DNA of 64,000 nt from Flavobacterium sp. J27 (GTDB lineage Bacteria; Bacteroidota; Bacteroidia; Flavobacteriales; Flavobacteriaceae). Every line of letters begins with the position of its first letter. The stretch's first letter is position 1. A program made the translations under genes and the position numbers. Shown one piece after another: positions 61,144 through 64,000 of this stretch. Location: contig NZ_PJQW01000003.1 in the NCBI RefSeq assembly GCF_004303025.1, positions 124,001 through 188,000 on the forward strand. The letters are read 5' to 3'. The notes beneath the pieces were generated by a model. That model was not told the DNA's origin, did no database searches, and saw only the letters and a list, made by a program, of their open reading frames with translations.

Positions 61144-61236
61144 GGTTAGTTTTATTTATAAAGCTACAAAAAAACCATTTTTCATTTGTTGTTAATTATA
61201 AGGTGATAAGTGTTTTGTTTTTCTTGACTTAAATAT

Positions 61237-61266
61237 TTGTTAGTTAATAAATTATTTGTAATTTTG
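61237..61266 (+). promoter_or_regulatory. Promoter of rpsA (Bacteroidota type)
   Basis: TTG (61237-61239), a 19-bp spacer and TAATTTTG (61259-61266). Both elements match the Bacteroidota housekeeping consensus and the spacer is optimal. The expected start of transcription is near 61273, giving a leader of about 115 nt. Confidence 0.7.
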
Positions 61267-61284
61267 CACACCTTTTGACGGGAT

Positions 61285-61353
61285 TGGGTTTTCATTAGGA
61301 ATCAATAAAATATATAAACACTGTTGTTGTTTTTACTCTGTTAAAAAAACCCA
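61285..61353 (+). promoter_or_regulatory. Structured rpsA leader (candidate autoregulatory element)
   Basis: TGGGTTTT (61285-61292) can pair with AAAACCCA (61346-61353), closing an AT-rich region of about 50 nt upstream of the ATG at 61388. Ribosomal protein S1 is known to regulate its own mRNA in other bacteria. Whether this leader does so is an inference. Confidence 0.4.
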
Positions 61354-61387
61354 TAAGAACGCAACATACAAATTTTTAAATCAGCAT

Positions 61388-63154
61388 ATGTCTGAAATTA
61401 ACAAAACACAAGAAGAGTTTTTAGCAAATTTTAACTGGCACAACTACCAAGAAGGTATTGATGTAGTAGATGAGAAAAACTTACAAGAATTTGAAGACCT
61501 AGTATCTAAAACTTTTATCGATACTAAGGATGAGGAAGTAGTAGTAGGTACTGTAGTTAGAATTACTGATAGAGACGCTATTGTTGATATCAATGCTAAA
61601 TCTGAAGGTGTTATCTCTTTAAACGAATTTCGTTATAACCCTAACTTAAAAGTTGGTGATAAAGTAGAAGTACTTATTGATATTCGTGAGGATAAAACAG
61701 GTCAATTAGTATTGTCTCACAGAAAAGCAAGAACTATCAAAGCTTGGGATAGAGTTATTGCTGCTCATGAGTCTGGAGAAATCGTGAATGGTTTTGTAAA
61801 ATGCAGAACTAAAGGGGGTATGATTGTAGATGTTTTTGGAATTGAAGCTTTCTTACCAGGTTCTCAAATTGACGTAAAACCAATTCGTGATTACGATCAA
61901 TATGTGAACAAAACTATGGAATTCAAAGTGGTAAAAATTAACCATGAGTTCAAAAACGTAGTTGTTTCTCACAAAGCGCTTATCGAGGCAGATATCGAAG
62001 AGCAAAAGAAAGAAATTATTGGTCAATTAGAAAAAGGACAAGTTTTAGAAGGTGTGGTTAAAAACATTACTTCTTACGGTGTGTTTATTGACTTAGGTGG
62101 TGTAGATGGATTAATCCATATTACAGACTTATCTTGGTCTAGAATCAATCACCCAAGCGAAGTTCTTGAATTAGATCAAAAATTAAACGTAGTAATCCTT
62201 GATTTCGATGATGAGAAAACAAGAATTCAATTAGGTTTAAAACAATTAAACGCTCACCCTTGGGACGCTTTAAGTGCTGACTTAAATGTTGGTGATAAAG
62301 TAAAAGGTAAAGTGGTTGTTTTAGCTGATTACGGTGCTTTCATTGAGGTTGCTGAAGGTGTTGAAGGTTTAATCCACGTTTCTGAAATGTCTTGGTCAAC
62401 TCACTTAAGAAGTGCGCAAGATTTCATGAAAATTGGTGATGAAGTAGAAGCAGTTATCTTAACTTTAGATAGAGATGAGAGAAAAATGTCTTTAGGTATT
62501 AAGCAAATGACGCAAGATCCTTGGACTGATATCACTGCTAAGTACCCAGTAGGTTCTAAGCATACAGGTATTGTTAGAAACTTCACAAACTTTGGTATTT
62601 TCGTAGAATTAGAAGAAGGAATCGATGGTTTAGTGTATATCTCTGATTTATCTTGGACTAAGAAAATTAAACACCCATCAGAATTTGTAAACGTTGGAGA
62701 CAAAATGGAAGTGGTTGTTTTAGAGTTAGATGTTGAAGGACGTAAATTATCTTTAGGTCACAAACAAACAACTGAAAATCCATGGGATAAACATGAAGAT
62801 GCTTACGCTGTTGGTACTGTTCATAATGGAACTATCGGAGAAATCGTTGACAAAGGTGCGACTGTAGATTTCGGTGATGATGTAGTGGCTTTCATTCCAA
62901 CACGTCATTTAGAAAAAGAAGATGGTAAAAAATTGAAAAAAGGAGATACTGCAGACTTTAAAGTAATTGAGTTCAATAAAGAATTCAAAAGAGTGGTAGC
63001 TTCTCATACTGCTATCTTCCGTGAAGAAGAAGAAAAAGCAGCGAAAACTGTTGAAACATCTTCTGCAAATAATAACAATGTAGAAAAATCAACTTTAGGT
63101 GATATCGATGCATTAGCTGAATTAAAAGCTAAAATGGAAAAAGGAGAAAAATAA
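61388..63154 (+). CDS. rpsA: 30S ribosomal protein S1
   Basis: A 588-aa RNA-binding ribosomal protein that captures mRNA, which is especially relevant in a group lacking Shine-Dalgarno sequences. Six S1 domains are visible. The first two are VVRITDRDAIVDINAKSEG and GFVKCRTKGGMIVDVFGIEA. The third to fifth end in the classic GLIHITDLSW, GLIHVSEMSW and GLVYISDLSW. The sixth is divergent (VDKGATVDFGDDVVAFIP). The C-terminal tail is rich in E, K and N. Codon use differs from its neighbours, with many C-ending codons (ATC, TTC, AAC, TAC), as expected of a highly expressed gene. Confidence 0.97.
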   Translation: MSEINKTQEEFLANFNWHNYQEGIDVVDEKNLQEFEDLVSKTFIDTKDEEVVVGTVVRITDRDAIVDINAKSEGVISLNEFRYNPNLKVGDKVEVLIDIREDKTGQLVLSHRKARTIKAWDRVIAAHESGEIVNGFVKCRTKGGMIVDVFGIEAFLPGSQIDVKPIRDYDQYVNKTMEFKVVKINHEFKNVVVSHKALIEADIEEQKKEIIGQLEKGQVLEGVVKNITSYGVFIDLGGVDGLIHITDLSWSRINHPSEVLELDQKLNVVILDFDDEKTRIQLGLKQLNAHPWDALSADLNVGDKVKGKVVVLADYGAFIEVAEGVEGLIHVSEMSWSTHLRSAQDFMKIGDEVEAVILTLDRDERKMSLGIKQMTQDPWTDITAKYPVGSKHTGIVRNFTNFGIFVELEEGIDGLVYISDLSWTKKIKHPSEFVNVGDKMEVVVLELDVEGRKLSLGHKQTTENPWDKHEDAYAVGTVHNGTIGEIVDKGATVDFGDDVVAFIPTRHLEKEDGKKLKKGDTADFKVIEFNKEFKRVVASHTAIFREEEEKAAKTVETSSANNNNVEKSTLGDIDALAELKAKMEKGEK

Positions 63155-63176
63155 TCCTGTTTTTCTTTAAATAAAT

Positions 63177-63208
63177 AAAAACTCCCAAATTTTTTTGGGA
63201 GTTTTTTT
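63177..63208. terminator. Bidirectional terminator after rpsA
   Basis: AAAACTCCCAAA and TTTGGGAGTTTT form a strong stem with a short T loop, flanked by A and T runs. It also serves the convergent gene at the window end. Confidence 0.9.
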
Positions 63209-63213
63209 TATGC

Positions 63214-64000
63214 TTAAATTTTACTCATAAAATCGTAAATACCATGATAATTTTGATGGGTTGTAACTGTATTGAGTATAAATGTAGGATATGGAATAGC
63301 GCATGGTTTTATATTGGTGTTGTTTGATATAATAGCTTGTGCGCTACCAATGAGCCATTTTTTACCATAACAAGCATCATAGTAAAAGCCTAATTCTTTC
63401 ATAGTATAGCTCGAACTAGTTGATTTGTATGAAAACTTTTCTGTATAATCACCTCCGGTTAGTTCGTATTGAAATATGTCTCCTCTTTTTCCAGAGCAAA
63501 TATAATCGGTATTACCGGAAATAGTATATAATTTTCCTCCTGAAACGGTTAGCCCATTATATTGTGAAGGAAATCCGCTAGGTCCAAAAGGGGAACAAGT
63601 TCCAGAACTAATGTCTATTTTCATTATTTGTGAACTACCTTCTTTTATGCCTACCAATGTATTTGCGTCTAAGTTATCAATATCTTGTAGGTAGTCTGTG
63701 GTGGTGTTTGCTATTGAAGCTTGACCAGTAGTTATTTTTACTTTTAGTAATCTTTTTGGAAAATTGGAATTAACTCCGGTTACAGCCCAAGCATAATTGG
63801 GTACTCCAAGCATGTCAGTTATTCCGGTAACACATGTTACGGGTACACCTCCAATTTTAATTTGTGAGACAAAGTTATAGTCAATAGGGGTAATGCTTAA
63901 ATCTATTTTAAAAATAAAAGATTCAACATTTGGTAATATAGGGCTTCCAGTTCCGTTTGCAGGTAAAACTAAGGCGTAGAGTTCTGGGCAAGGCGCTAGT
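63214..64000 (-). CDS. Secreted beta-propeller-like protein (5' truncated by window)
   Basis: The frame is open from the right window edge to the stop at 63214, giving at least 262 residues with no start visible. An in-frame ATG at 63813 is internal, because the sequence before it continues the same pattern. It has repeated strand units of about 45-50 residues (ESFIFKIDLSITPIDYN, RLLKVKITTGQASIANTTTD, QIMKIDISSGTCSPFGPSGF, GDIFQYELTGGDYTEKF), as in propellers of NHL/DUF-type surface proteins. It has cysteines and ends without a T9SS domain. The N-terminal signal, if any, lies outside. No family is named. Confidence 0.7.
   Translation of the reverse strand, partial: LAPCPELYALVLPANGTGSPILPNVESFIFKIDLSITPIDYNFVSQIKIGGVPVTCVTGITDMLGVPNYAWAVTGVNSNFPKRLLKVKITTGQASIANTTTDYLQDIDNLDANTLVGIKEGSSQIMKIDISSGTCSPFGPSGFPSQYNGLTVSGGKLYTISGNTDYICSGKRGDIFQYELTGGDYTEKFSYKSTSSSYTMKELGFYYDACYGKKWLIGSAQAIISNNTNIKPCAIPYPTFILNTVTTHQNYHGIYDFMSKI

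Noticed and set aside
63214-63813. Complete 199-aa gene starting at 63813
   Set aside because: The frame stays open to the window edge with the same strand-rich composition, so 63813 is an internal methionine and the gene is truncated by the window.
1-64000. tRNA or rRNA genes, IS elements or prophage
   Set aside because: I read the intergenic regions on both strands and found no cloverleaf-like sequence with TTCGA arms and CCA-type ends, no transposase frame and no phage structural genes.

Overview
The window looks like a chromosomal segment of a low-GC member of the Flavobacteriaceae (Bacteroidota), probably Flavobacterium or a close relative. The basis is: several secreted proteins with a C-terminal type IX secretion (T9SS) type A sorting domain; a PorQ-like T9SS gene next to cmk; promoters of the Bacteroidota form TTG-N(17-23)-TAnnTTTG; hardly any Shine-Dalgarno sequences; and several TTG starts. 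I see no rRNA, tRNA, CRISPR array, IS element or prophage. Nearly all genes look chromosomal. Their functions are core metabolism plus surface and regulatory genes.

Layout. 1-4.8 kb: end of an unknown gene, SprT-like protein, mannose-1-phosphate guanylyltransferase, DUF389 membrane protein, and a convergent MlaE/MlaF-type ABC transporter. 4.9-9.5 kb: T9SS surface protein, a 34-bp perfect palindrome, a small GG-leader-like peptide, a TPR/AraC regulator overlapping its end, a glycosyltransferase and a methyltransferase. 9.7-12.1 kb: secreted amidohydrolase, a palindromic intergenic repeat, and a FabH-like ketosynthase. 12.3-21 kb: a propeller-type LytS-family kinase and LytTR regulator, then two paralogous T9SS beta-propeller proteins and a lipoprotein. 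The kinase promoter and both propeller-gene promoters carry the same paired operator at fixed spacing. 21.3-26.8 kb: unknown 160-aa protein, an exactly phased 21-bp degenerate repeat array, truncated haemoglobin, gcvP and membrane proteins.

27-32.5 kb: tandem duplicated lipoproteins behind a TACGTA operator array, a TPR protein, and secreted proteins. 32.6-38.4 kb: accessory island with a TPR histidine kinase and LytTR regulator among four proteins lacking signal peptides (one GH64-like). Two of these share a near-identical 59-60 nt leader that can form an H-type pseudoknot. 38.4-44.2 kb: a GbsR/MarR-type regulator with an eight-gene minus-strand operon (SRPBCC, TIGR01777 reductase, DCC/DUF393, DUF2071 and small membrane proteins). 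Two perfect palindromic operators flank the regulator, and a divergent secreted protein shares one of them.

44.3-64 kb is mostly housekeeping: K+ channel, glutathione peroxidase, GNAT, menD, DUF2853, nadC, YihY, two chalcone-isomerase-like secreted proteins, alpha/beta hydrolase, M48 lipoprotein, MFS, DUF6252 lipoprotein, lon, porQ, cmk, a VOC protein, and rpsA with a clear promoter and structured leader. A gene truncated by the window end closes the segment.

The regulatory DNA is the most unusual content: three LytTR-like promoters with identical geometry, twin pseudoknot leaders, the GbsR palindromes, and the 21-bp phased array. All coordinates and motif matches were read by eye. Family assignments come from recognised motifs and no database was searched.
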